Positions 7,057-15,329 of a stretch of 64,000 nucleotides of DNA are shown piece after piece. The position numbers and the translations under genes were made by a program. The notes below the pieces were generated by a model. It had not been told where the DNA came from. It ran no database searches and worked only from the letters and a program-made list of their open reading frames with translations. The stretch is taken from positions 744,001-808,000 of the forward strand of contig NZ_JAPENW010000001.1 in the NCBI RefSeq assembly GCF_026341855.1. The letters are read 5' to 3'. Each line of letters starts with the position of its first letter. The stretch's first letter is position 1. Source of the DNA: Streptomyces sp. NBC_00568 (lineage in GTDB: Bacteria > Actinomycetota > Actinomycetes > Streptomycetales > Streptomycetaceae).

Positions 7057-9552
7057 ATGACACCTGAGCGTCCCGAACCGGCGATCACGGACCCGGTCGT
7101 CCCCGGCCCGGTTGTTCCCGTCGTACCGACCGCCACGTACCGGCTCCAGCTCCAGCCGGAGTTCCCCTTCCGGAGTGCCGAGGCGGCCGTGCCGTATCTG
7201 GCCTCGCTCGGCGTCTCCCACCTGCACCTGTCCCCCGTCCTGGAGGCCGTGCCCGGCTCCACGCACGGCTACGACGTGGTGGACCACACGCGCGTACGGG
7301 CGGAACTGGGCGGTGAGGAGGGGCTGCGCTCCCTGGCGCGCACCGCGCGGGAGCACGGGCTGGGCCTCGTCGTGGACATCGTGCCGAACCACATGGCGAT
7401 GGCCCCGCGCCACAACCACGCCCTGTGGGAGGTACTGCGCGAGGGCCCCGGGTCGCCGTACGCGCACTGGTTCGACATCGACTGGGACGCCCAGGACGGC
7501 CGGATCCTGCTGCCGGTGCTCGGGGACCGTCTCGGCGCAGAGATCGGCCACCTGAAGGTCGACGGCGACATACTGCGCTACTACGACCACGTGTTCCCGC
7601 TGCGCGACGGCACCGCGAAGCTGCCGCTGCCCCAGCTCCTCGACGCCCAGTGGTACCGCCCGGCATGGTGGCGGATGGCCCGCACGGACCTCAACTACCG
7701 GCGCTTCTTCAGCATCTCGGAGCTCATCGGAGTGCGCGTCGAGGACCCGGAGGTGTTCGCGGCGACCCACGCGAAGATCCTGGAACTCCTCGACGACGGT
7801 GTCATCGAGGGACTGCGCGTCGACCACCCGGACGGTCTGGCGGACCCGGACACGTATCTGCGCCGGCTGCACGAGGCGACCGGAGGCCGCTGGACGGTCG
7901 TCGAGAAGATCCTCGCGGACGGTGAGCCGCTCCCGCCCGCGTGGCCCGTGGCGGGCACCACCGGCTACGACGCGCTACGGCACGTCGACGGCCTCTTCAC
8001 CGACGAAGCGGGCGCGAGCGGGCTCCTCGGCCGCTACCGGCGGTTCGCGGTCCCGCAGGCCGACCGGGGCGGCCACTGGGAGAGCACGGTGCGCCGGGCG
8101 GCGTACAAGGTGGTCACCCATGAACTGGCCGCCGAGGTGGAGCGCCTCACGCGCGTGGCGAGCGCGCTGTGCGCCGCGTCCCCCGATCCGGCCCTGCGCG
8201 ACCACGCCCCCTGGGCCCTGGGCGCCGCGCTGCGGGAGCTCCTGGTCCGGCTGGAGGTGTACCGGCCCTATCCGTCCACGGACGCGTCCCTGGTGGTGAC
8301 CGAGCGGGCCGCCGAGGAGGCCAGGGCGGCGTTCAGGGTGCCCGAGGAGGCGCATGCCGTGGACGTCGTACGGGACCTGGTGCTCGGGCGGGGCGGTGAC
8401 GGGCCCGAGGCGGCCGAGTTCCGGGCCCGGTTCGCGCAGACCTCGTCGGCGCTGCGGGCCAAGTCCGTGGAGGACACGGCGTTCTACCGCTATGTGCCGC
8501 TGCTGTCCGCGAACGAGGTGGGCGGCGCCCCGGGCAGTCCCGCGGTGTCCCCGGAGGACTTCCACGCCTACTGCGCGCGCGTGCAGCGCGACTGGCCCGC
8601 CACCGGAACCGTCCTGTCGACCCACGACACGAAGCGCAGCGCCGACGTGCGCGCCGCCGTCTCGGTCCTCACCCAGTGCCCGGAGCGCTGGTCCGACGTC
8701 CTCGCCGAGGTGGCCCTCGACGGGGCGGGGATGCCCGACCCGCAGGTGGCGTGGGCCGCCTGGCAGACGGTGTTCGGCCTCGGCCCTGCCGACGGCGGCG
8801 GTGGCGGGCACGAGCGGGAAGGCGGAGGTGAGGGCGGGGGCGAAGGCGGCGGTGCGGCGTACGAGGAGCGGGTCCGGGACGCTCTGTTGAAGCACATCAG
8901 GGAGGCCGGAACGCACACCTCCTGGACCGAGCGGGATCCCGCGTACGAGGACGCTGTGGCGGCGTTCGTCACCGAGGGGCCGTGCGGGGCCCCCGGCCGG
9001 CCCGTGGCCGCTCTCCGGGCCTCCCTGGCACCACACGTACGGGCGAACGTCCTCGGGGCCGCTCTGGTCCATCTGACGATGCCCGGGGTGCCGGACGTGT
9101 ACCAGGGCACCGAGGACGAGTACCGGGCGCTGGTGGACCCGGACAACCGGGAGGCGTTCGCGCCGCGGGACCTGTCCGCGGAGAAGGTGGCGCTCACGGC
9201 CGCCGCACTGCGGCTGCGCGCCCGGCGGCCCGGCGTCTTCGGCGACGCGGCGACGTACGCGCCGCTTCCGGCCCGGGGCCCGGGAGCCGCGCACTGCGCG
9301 GCGTTCGTGCGGTCGGGAGAGGTGATCACGGCCGTCACCCGGCTGTCGCTGCGGCTGGCGGAGGCGGGCGGCTGGCGCGACACCCGCCTCGCGCTCCCCG
9401 AGGGACGGTGGGCCGACGTTCTCTCCCCCGGCTCGCCCGAGCGGGAGTTCACGGGGCACGCGCGCGTGGCGGACCTCTTCGGGAGGTCGCCCGTCGTGCT
9501 GCTGGAGCGCGTCAGCGCAGACGCACCGGCAGGGTCCGGGGAGACCGGCTGA
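7057..9552 (+). CDS. treY: Malto-oligosyltrehalose synthase TreY
   Basis: An 831-aa GH13 enzyme that isomerises the reducing-end alpha-1,4 bond of maltodextrins to alpha-1,1, giving maltooligosyltrehalose. It starts its barrel with ATYRLQLQPEFPF. Region I is VVDIVPNHMAM near residue 106, the nucleophile lies in GLRVDHPDGLADP near 251, and the acid in VVEKIL near 281. The C-terminal part has VPDVYQGTEDEYRALVDPDNRE, diagnostic of TreY. A glycine/glutamate-rich insert (about residues 584-602) expands a surface loop. Its partner treZ lies about 5.8 kb downstream rather than adjacent. Its 3' end overlaps the convergent P450 gene by 41 bases. Confidence 0.97.
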   Translation: MTPERPEPAITDPVVPGPVVPVVPTATYRLQLQPEFPFRSAEAAVPYLASLGVSHLHLSPVLEAVPGSTHGYDVVDHTRVRAELGGEEGLRSLARTAREHGLGLVVDIVPNHMAMAPRHNHALWEVLREGPGSPYAHWFDIDWDAQDGRILLPVLGDRLGAEIGHLKVDGDILRYYDHVFPLRDGTAKLPLPQLLDAQWYRPAWWRMARTDLNYRRFFSISELIGVRVEDPEVFAATHAKILELLDDGVIEGLRVDHPDGLADPDTYLRRLHEATGGRWTVVEKILADGEPLPPAWPVAGTTGYDALRHVDGLFTDEAGASGLLGRYRRFAVPQADRGGHWESTVRRAAYKVVTHELAAEVERLTRVASALCAASPDPALRDHAPWALGAALRELLVRLEVYRPYPSTDASLVVTERAAEEARAAFRVPEEAHAVDVVRDLVLGRGGDGPEAAEFRARFAQTSSALRAKSVEDTAFYRYVPLLSANEVGGAPGSPAVSPEDFHAYCARVQRDWPATGTVLSTHDTKRSADVRAAVSVLTQCPERWSDVLAEVALDGAGMPDPQVAWAAWQTVFGLGPADGGGGGHEREGGGEGGGEGGGAAYEERVRDALLKHIREAGTHTSWTERDPAYEDAVAAFVTEGPCGAPGRPVAALRASLAPHVRANVLGAALVHLTMPGVPDVYQGTEDEYRALVDPDNREAFAPRDLSAEKVALTAAALRLRARRPGVFGDAATYAPLPARGPGAAHCAAFVRSGEVITAVTRLSLRLAEAGGWRDTRLALPEGRWADVLSPGSPEREFTGHARVADLFGRSPVVLLERVSADAPAGSGETG

Positions 9553-10882
9553 TCAGACCCTCGGCGGGAGGCCTGGGCCCCGGCGCCCTGCGGACGTCCG
9601 GCAGGACGGTCAGCAGGGCGCGCAGGCCGTGCTCCGCGGTCAGCCGGGCCAGCGGGGCACCCAGGCAGGAGTGCGGTCCCGAGCCGTACGCGAGCTCACC
9701 CGGGTCGGCGCGGAAGACGTCGTAGCGGTCCGGGTCCGCGAACCGTGCCGGGTCGCGGCCCGCGGCACCGAGCAGACACGCCACGGTGGCGCCCTCGGGG
9801 ATCGGGCCGATCGGTTCGAGGGCCCGGCGCGACACGATCTGCAGCGGCGGATCGCGGCGCAGCGACTCGGCCCAGGCGCCGCCCGTCAGCTCGGGGCGGG
9901 TCCGGATCAGGTCCAGCTGGCCGGGATGGTCGAGGAGATTGGCGAGGAACGAGGCGAGCGCGCGTGCGGTCGTCTCGCCGGCCGCGCCCAGCACCGCGCC
10001 GGCCAGGCCCGTCACGTCCTCCTCCGGAAGGGGACGGCCGTCGGTCCGGGCCGCGCACAGCGCGGACAGCAGATCGTCTCCGGGGTGGGCGCGGCGGCGG
10101 GCGACGTGGGGGCGCAGGTAGGCGTCGAGTCCGGGGCGGTGCCCGCCGAGGTGGTCGAGTCCCGTACGGCACCAGGCGTGCACGCGCGCGGTGTCCTCGT
10201 AGGGCAGCCCGAGCGCGGCGACGGCGGCCGCGGCGGGCAGCCACTGGCAGAACTCGGCGACGAGATCGGCCTCCCGGCGGGACGCGAGGCGGCGGGCGAG
10301 GACGTACGCGGTGCGCTCGACGCCCGATTCCAGGGCCGCCAGCGCGCGGCCCCGGAGCGCCGGGGACAGGAGGGCCCGGTGCCCGCCGGGCGCGCCGTCC
10401 GCCCGGCGGGCCACTGCGGGTCCGGGCGAGGGCGCGACGAGCCGCGGGTCCGCGAGTGCGGCGCGCACATCGGCGTACCTGCTGATCAGCCAGGCGCCGA
10501 ACGGCTCGTCGTACACGAGGGGGAAGTCTCCGCGCAGGGTGCGGTAGAGCGGGTGGGGGTCGCGCTCGGTGCCGGGATCGAGCAGGCTCGGCGGGACGGT
10601 CGCCCGCGCGGACGGGACGCGCGGGGGCAGGTACGGCGCCTCGGTCAAGGGGCACGGGGGCGCGAACGGGGGCGCCGGCGAGAGAGACAGGGCCGTGACC
10701 GGAGTCGGCGGCGGACCCGTGACGGGCGAGAGCGGCCCGCCCATGAAGCCCGGCGGCGGACCCGCGAGGGACGGGGGAGGCGGGCCCGGCACGGACGGGG
10801 GCGGGGGCGGGTTCTTGACCGGTGGGCCCGCGGGTATCGCCGCCGGGCCGCCTTCGCCGGGAAGGCCATGAGGACAGAGCAC
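9512..10882 (-). CDS. Cytochrome P450 with Pro-rich N-terminus
   Basis: A P450 monooxygenase core of about 370 aa behind a Pro/Gly-rich N-terminal stretch of about 85 residues. The I-helix motif is AAGETTA, the K-helix ExxR is ESLRR, and the heme loop is YGSGPHSCLGAPLAR with the axial Cys. The substrate is not predictable, and no dedicated ferredoxin gene lies nearby. The start is uncertain: the frame is open back to a GTG at 10882, but the low-complexity segment may be untranslated, with a true start nearer LTEAPYLPP (around 10650). The gene converges on treY with a 41-bp overlap. It is part of the insertion separating treY from treZ. Confidence 0.8.
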   Translation of the reverse strand: MLCPHGLPGEGGPAAIPAGPPVKNPPPPPSVPGPPPPSLAGPPPGFMGGPLSPVTGPPPTPVTALSLSPAPPFAPPCPLTEAPYLPPRVPSARATVPPSLLDPGTERDPHPLYRTLRGDFPLVYDEPFGAWLISRYADVRAALADPRLVAPSPGPAVARRADGAPGGHRALLSPALRGRALAALESGVERTAYVLARRLASRREADLVAEFCQWLPAAAAVAALGLPYEDTARVHAWCRTGLDHLGGHRPGLDAYLRPHVARRRAHPGDDLLSALCAARTDGRPLPEEDVTGLAGAVLGAAGETTARALASFLANLLDHPGQLDLIRTRPELTGGAWAESLRRDPPLQIVSRRALEPIGPIPEGATVACLLGAAGRDPARFADPDRYDVFRADPGELAYGSGPHSCLGAPLARLTAEHGLRALLTVLPDVRRAPGPRPPAEGLISRSPRTLPVRLR

Positions 10883-11254
10883 CGCGGGCCACCACCTCGG
10901 GTCTGCGCGCCGGACCCGCGCGCGGTTGTTCCGAGTCGACCACCACCTGCCCGGGACCGCAGTTCCCGTACACCCGTACGGGTGAATCGTGTACGTGACA
11001 CCGGCTCGCCCGCGCGGGGCGCGCGCGTACGCCGGTCACCCCTCCCGGGAGCCCGCTCCCGGGCCCTTCCCCCGGTTCTCCGCAGGCCGGGGGGTGCGGT
11101 CCGCACCGGCCCCGGGCAGCTCGCGCATCCGCGGCGGACCGTTGCCAGGGGAAAATGCCACCCGGTGCCCCGCGGAGCCGCCCTGTCGCGTTCTTGACAG
11201 TTCCCCGAGACCGTGGAGTACTGCCAAAAGCGACGCAGGGCGGACAAGTCGGGG
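10883..11254. promoter_or_regulatory. Divergent upstream region, P450 / M14 peptidase
   Basis: A gap of about 370 bases between divergently transcribed genes. It contains a palindromic patch CCCGTACACCCGTACGGG-like around 10968-10983 and the segment TTGACAGTTCCCGAGACC near 11193, which offers a good -35 hexamer (TTGACA). No matching -10 is clear. I see no RNA gene. Confidence 0.35.
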
Positions 11255-12505
11255 GTGAGTCACCTGCCGGAGCTGCGCTATCCCAGTGTGACCGAAATCG
11301 TCTCGTCCGCCTGGGCGTTGGCGGCCCACCGACCCGACCTGTGCGTCCTGCGGCAAGTGGGCACCTCCCGCGCAGGCAGGCCGCTCCACCTCCTGTCCGT
11401 CGGCCACGCCCGGCGCGCGGTCCTCGTCGTGGCCGGGGCCCACGCGAACGAGCCGACGGGCGGTTCGACGCTGCTGTCGCTGGCCGAACGCGTGCTGCGC
11501 CGAAGGGAGTTGCGAAGAGACACCTCCTGGCACTTTCTGCTCTGCGCGGACCCCGACGGGGCGAGCCTGCATGTGACGCCCGCGCCGCGCACCCTGCTCG
11601 ACTACCACCTGGGCTTCTTCCGTCCCGCCGGACCCGAGCAGCCGGAGTGGTCGCCCTCCGTCCTGCCGCCCGACCGGCTGCCGCCGGAGACCCGTGCGCT
11701 GACCGGGGTCATCGACGAACTGCGGCCCTATCTCCAGGTGACGCTGCACGGGACCGATCTGGGCGGCAGCTGGGTGCAGTTGACCAAGGACATCCCGGGG
11801 CTCGCGGAGCCGTTCGCCAAGTCCGCGGCGGAGCTGCGCATCCCGGTCGAGACGGCCGCGTCGGACGCCGCGGGCTGGCCCGCCTCCGGGCCCGGTGTCC
11901 ATGTGATGCCGGCGCCCGGTTCGGACGCGGCGTACCCGAGCATGCCGGACGACGCCCGGCACAGCACCTGGTACCACGCCCACCGGTACGGCGGTCTGAC
12001 GGCCGTCGTGGAGGTGCCGATGTGGGCCAGCGACCTGGTGGACGATCCGGCGCCCCACCCCGCCCCCGCGGCGGCGCTGCGGCGCCTGGCACACCGGCTG
12101 CTGACCGACGCGTTCCAGGTGGAGGCGGTGCTCCGTCGGGCCCTGCCGCGGCTGCCGGGACCCGACGGGCCCCTTCTGCGGGCGGCGAAGTGGGCGCTGG
12201 AACTGGTGCCGGGCCTCGCCGCGGACTGGTCGCAGGCGCCCCCTCCGGACACGACGATGGCGTACGTGGGCAGTGTCGACGCGTTCGGCCGGCGGATTCC
12301 GCTGCGGGCCGCGTCCATGCTGCTGCGCGTCCTCCAGGAGTTCGACGACCGCGAGGCACCTCATCTCGAACAGCTGGTGGCCGGCTGGAGCGACGCGTTC
12401 GCCGAGCGCTTCCGGGCGCGCTGGGTGCCGCTGGAGAACCAGGTCGAGCACCAGGCCCGTACGGTGATGGCGGCCGCCCGTCACGCGCGCGACAGCGCCG
12501 CCTGA
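11255..12505 (+). CDS. M14-family zinc carboxypeptidase-like protein
   Basis: A 416-aa zinc peptidase of the M14 carboxypeptidase fold. The two-residue zinc motif HxxE is AGAHANEPTGG, the third ligand is in TLHGTDLGG, and the catalytic Glu is in AVVEVPMW, so the active site looks intact. No signal peptide is apparent, suggesting a cytoplasmic role trimming peptides or peptidoglycan fragments. I chose the GTG giving VSHLPELRYPSV, which aligns with the start of the paralogue at 12938-14347; an upstream GTG at 11213 adds 14 residues. The two paralogues are convergent with a protease-inhibitor gene between them, and share the LRYP, VGTSRAG and LLSVGH blocks, suggesting a local duplication. Confidence 0.85.
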   Translation: MSHLPELRYPSVTEIVSSAWALAAHRPDLCVLRQVGTSRAGRPLHLLSVGHARRAVLVVAGAHANEPTGGSTLLSLAERVLRRRELRRDTSWHFLLCADPDGASLHVTPAPRTLLDYHLGFFRPAGPEQPEWSPSVLPPDRLPPETRALTGVIDELRPYLQVTLHGTDLGGSWVQLTKDIPGLAEPFAKSAAELRIPVETAASDAAGWPASGPGVHVMPAPGSDAAYPSMPDDARHSTWYHAHRYGGLTAVVEVPMWASDLVDDPAPHPAPAAALRRLAHRLLTDAFQVEAVLRRALPRLPGPDGPLLRAAKWALELVPGLAADWSQAPPPDTTMAYVGSVDAFGRRIPLRAASMLLRVLQEFDDREAPHLEQLVAGWSDAFAERFRARWVPLENQVEHQARTVMAAARHARDSAA

Positions 12506-12506
12506 C

Positions 12507-12941
12507 TCAGCTCGGCAGGTCGAACACCGCACCCGTCCCGGCTGCCATGACGCAGGAGTTCGAGAACGTGTGCGTGTAGTCGACCCGGCGGCCGTCCCAC
12601 GCGCCGTACGCCGACACGGTCACCGGCGCGTAGATCATCGGGCACACGGCGCCGGACCGGGGCGGGATGCGCTCGATGTCGCCCCCGGCGGCGCGGAGTT
12701 GCTCACAGGCCTCGGCCGCGCGGCCGTGTCCCTGGGGCGGGTCGCAGAGCAGCAGGACGCCGCGGGTGTCGCCGGAGCGGGCGTCGCCCCGGGTGACGCC
12801 GAGGCGGAGCCAGTTGCCGGACCGTTCCTCGTGCGGTGCGGCCCGGGCTGCCGGGGGCGCGCCCGCAATAAGGAGCAGGAACGGGACGAGCAGGAACGGG
12901 ACGAGCAGGGCGGCGCGGAGCGCCGGGAGGGTCTTCGTCAT
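12507..12941 (-). CDS. Subtilisin-inhibitor-like (SSI) secreted protein
   Basis: A 144-aa precursor with a signal peptide ending near ARA at 34 and a mature domain of the Streptomyces subtilisin inhibitor family (I16). Such proteins bind and block extracellular subtilisin or trypsin-like proteases. Four cysteines (C66, C79, C100, C130) match the two SSI disulfides. The reactive-site loop is CPMIYAP, so the P1 residue should be Met102 with Ile at P1', favouring subtilisin-like targets. The C-terminus shows the family signature YTHTFSNSC...FDL. The start ATG overlaps the stop of the upstream carboxypeptidase by four bases (ATGA), implying translational coupling. The signal peptide contains an in-frame 15-bp duplication (LLVPF twice). 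Confidence 0.9.
   Translation of the reverse strand: MTKTLPALRAALLVPFLLVPFLLLIAGAPPAARAAPHEERSGNWLRLGVTRGDARSGDTRGVLLLCDPPQGHGRAAEACEQLRAAGGDIERIPPRSGAVCPMIYAPVTVSAYGAWDGRRVDYTHTFSNSCVMAAGTGAVFDLPS
12873..12902. repeat. 15-bp tandem duplication in SSI signal peptide
   Basis: The unit GAGCAGGAACGGGAC occurs twice head to tail, adding five residues (LLVPF) to the hydrophobic core of the signal peptide without shifting the frame. Confidence 0.85.
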
Positions 12942-14347
12942 TCCTGGTGCATCGGCACCGTGGCCTGAGCACCCCGGCCCGGCTCACCCGAACGGGAACG
13001 CCCGCCCGCGCGGCGCCCCGCGAGGTCGAACGCGGCGAGCACCACACGCGCCTGGTATTCGACTTGGCGTGCGACCGGTATCCATCGGGCCCCGCACCCG
13101 TCGCGGTAGTCGGCGCACCACGCGTCGATCAGCCGGTCGAGTTCGGGCAGCGCGTCGCACGGGTCGTGCCCGGAGGCGGTGACCAGCTGGTGCAGCAGCC
13201 CGGCCGTGCGCAGGGCGACCCGGCGTCCGGCGAGGCGCAGGGCCGTGAGCCGGGCGGTGTCGAGCGGCGGCAGGGCACGCGCTCCGGCGTCCCGCACGTC
13301 GGGATCCCAGGAGTCGGCGAGTCCGGGGCCGACCAGTAAATAGTCGTCCACGGGCGCGAGGAGACAGGTCACGTCCGGCGAGGTGCCGAGGCCGGGCCGC
13401 ACGCGGGCCAGGATGCCTTCCAGGAGCCGCGTGTCGTGCCGCAGCGTGCGGCTGACGGAGCGGAGCACCGCGTCGGGATCGGCGGGGCGTGCCGGGTCCT
13501 CGACGGCGCCGACACCCCACATGGGTGCCTCGACGATCGCCGTCACCGTGCCGTGCGGCTGCGGGTGGAACCAGGTGGAGTCGACCGCGGCCTCCGTGAT
13601 GGCGGCGGCCAGGTCTCCCCTGCGCGGCGGCGGGACGCGGTAGACGGCGGGGCCGAGCGCCGGCCAGTACAGGGTGTCGTACGGGCCGAGTTCACGCGGG
13701 ATGCCGAGGCGGGCCGCGCTGTGCGCGACGCGCTGGGCGAGACCGGGCAGGTCTCGGGTCAGCTCGACGAACGCGCCGCCGACGTCGACGCCGTGCAGGG
13801 AGCACTGGAGGAACGGCCGCAGCTCGTCCTGGAGGGCGAGCAGGGCGCGGGTCTCCGGCAGGACGGTGCCGTCCGCGCCCTCGGGCAGCCATTCGGGCTG
13901 TTCCAGGAAGCCGGGCCGGAAGAAGTGCCGGAAGTAGTGGCCGAGGGTGTACGGGCCGCGGAGCCAGGCCTCGTTGCGGCGCGAGCCGTCCGGGTCGAGG
14001 CAGAACAGCAGGTTCCAGGTGGCGTCCGCGCCCTCGGTGAGCCGGGGGTCGGCGAGCGCCCGTTCGGCCAGCCGCAGGACCGTGGCACCGCCCACGGGTT
14101 CGTTGGCGTGCGGTCCGGCGACGACGAGGGCCTGGCGGCTGCCGTGTCCGACGGACAGGAGCCACAGCGGCGTGCCGGCCCGGGAGGTGCCCACGCGGCG
14201 CAGCCGGGCGGCATCGGGGTGCCGGGCGACGAGCGCGGCGGCGCGGACGCCGAGTTCGTCCACGGTCGGGTAGCGCAGGAGTGGCGGCAGGGCACACCTC
14301 CACTCGTACGGTGCCGTCGGTTCACCTGATGTGCATGGTGTACACAC
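12938..14347 (-). CDS. M14-family zinc carboxypeptidase-like protein, paralogue
   Basis: Paralogue of the gene at 11255-12505. Zinc ligands appear in AGPHANEPVGG (HxxE) and SLHGVDVGG, with the catalytic Glu in AIVEAPMW. The protein is 469 aa from the GTG at 14347. However, the first 19 residues show no homology to the paralogue, and a GGAGG site lies six bases before a CTG at 14290 that gives PPLLRYPTVDEL, aligned with the paralogue's start. A CTG start is therefore worth considering. It is translationally coupled to the downstream SSI inhibitor through an ATGA overlap. No signal peptide is visible, so the enzyme is probably cytoplasmic while the inhibitor is exported. Confidence 0.82.
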   Translation of the reverse strand: MCTPCTSGEPTAPYEWRCALPPLLRYPTVDELGVRAAALVARHPDAARLRRVGTSRAGTPLWLLSVGHGSRQALVVAGPHANEPVGGATVLRLAERALADPRLTEGADATWNLLFCLDPDGSRRNEAWLRGPYTLGHYFRHFFRPGFLEQPEWLPEGADGTVLPETRALLALQDELRPFLQCSLHGVDVGGAFVELTRDLPGLAQRVAHSAARLGIPRELGPYDTLYWPALGPAVYRVPPPRRGDLAAAITEAAVDSTWFHPQPHGTVTAIVEAPMWGVGAVEDPARPADPDAVLRSVSRTLRHDTRLLEGILARVRPGLGTSPDVTCLLAPVDDYLLVGPGLADSWDPDVRDAGARALPPLDTARLTALRLAGRRVALRTAGLLHQLVTASGHDPCDALPELDRLIDAWCADYRDGCGARWIPVARQVEYQARVVLAAFDLAGRRAGGRSRSGEPGRGAQATVPMHQE

Positions 14348-14568
14348 AGTCAGTCACGGCTCCGGAGGTACGTCAACACCGCGGGAGGCGGGGGATGTTG
14401 CGGAGATCCGCGAGTGGTCGCAGGTCCGGAGGACGCGGAGCCGGAACGCGTGGACTCCCCGGCGAACACCGCGCCCGGGGACCGGCGCGCCGCCGGGCGG
14501 CGCGCCCGGCCGGACACCGTCGGCCGCGACACCACGACTCGGCGGGGCGCCCTCCGTGACCCCGCGGC

Positions 14569-15135
14569 TCAGTCCGAGGCGAGGCGGAACAGCATCCGGC
14601 CGAAGCCGATCTGGTCGCCGTCCTGCACGACGGACGCGCCGATGACGCGCCGGCCGTTGACGGTCGTGCCGTTGGTCGAGCCGAGGTCGCGCAGCACCCA
14701 CACGCCGCTCTGCCTGCTCAGTTCGGCGTGCACCCGGGACACCGTCTCGTGGTTCAGCCTCAGCCCGCTGGCCGGGTCGCGGCCGATGCGCAGCGGGTAG
14801 GGGCTGCCGGGGTTGGGCAGCTGCAGCTTGGGCAGGCGCTCGGCCTGCCAGGCCCTGCGCAGCCGTACGGTGAAGCCGGAGACGGCCTCCACCGTGCCGA
14901 ACACCAGTTTCGACCAGCGGCGCTCGGTGGCCACGTCGGCGTTGGGCAGGTCGGCGGTGAGCACGGCGAGTTCGTCGGACCGGCGGGCGGCCAGGGCCAG
15001 CTCCATGCGGCGGATGAACGTGTCGTGCGAGAGGCGGCCGAGGGCGGCGCCGTCACGGAGGGACTTGAGCGCCCGGTCGCGCTCCGCGTCGGACAGCCGC
15101 GCGGGGTACGTGTGGAACTCGAAGGACGACGTCAC
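14569..15135 (-). CDS. DUF1707 and FHA domain protein
   Basis: A 188-aa protein. Residues about 10-60 (YPARLSDAERDRALKSLRDG ... LSHDTFIRRMELALAARRSDEL) match DUF1707, a short actinobacterial module. Residues about 95-185 form an FHA domain with the phosphothreonine-binding pattern GRDP, then SRVHAEL and LRDLGSTNGTTVNG. FHA domains recognise phosphothreonine peptides, so this is probably a partner or substrate of a Ser/Thr kinase. The GTG start (VTSSFEFHTYPARL) has only a weak ribosome site but no better in-frame start follows. It is divergent from treZ, with 194 bases between the start codons. Confidence 0.85.
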   Translation of the reverse strand: MTSSFEFHTYPARLSDAERDRALKSLRDGAALGRLSHDTFIRRMELALAARRSDELAVLTADLPNADVATERRWSKLVFGTVEAVSGFTVRLRRAWQAERLPKLQLPNPGSPYPLRIGRDPASGLRLNHETVSRVHAELSRQSGVWVLRDLGSTNGTTVNGRRVIGASVVQDGDQIGFGRMLFRLASD

Positions 15136-15329
15136 GATGGTGATTGTCGGGCAGTAACGACGGGGTGTCCAGAAGAGCCCGAAACGGCGCGAGGAGCCGC
15201 GAGGAGCCGTTCGCGCGACCAAAGGGCGACGAACACGCGGCAAAAGGGTGGATCCGAAAGCGAATTGATCTCCGGTGAAGCACCATGGACGGGCCAATGT
15301 CACAGCGAGCCGACAAGGGGGAACCGTCT

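Noticed and set aside
9512..9552. 41-bp overlap of treY and P450 taken as annotation error
   Set aside because: Both C-termini are needed: the P450 meander end (SPRTLPVRLR) and TreY's final residues are each family-like, so a convergent overlap is accepted.
12266..12507. Attenuator or leader for the SSI gene
   Set aside because: The SSI gene starts within the stop of the upstream gene, so it has no separate leader.
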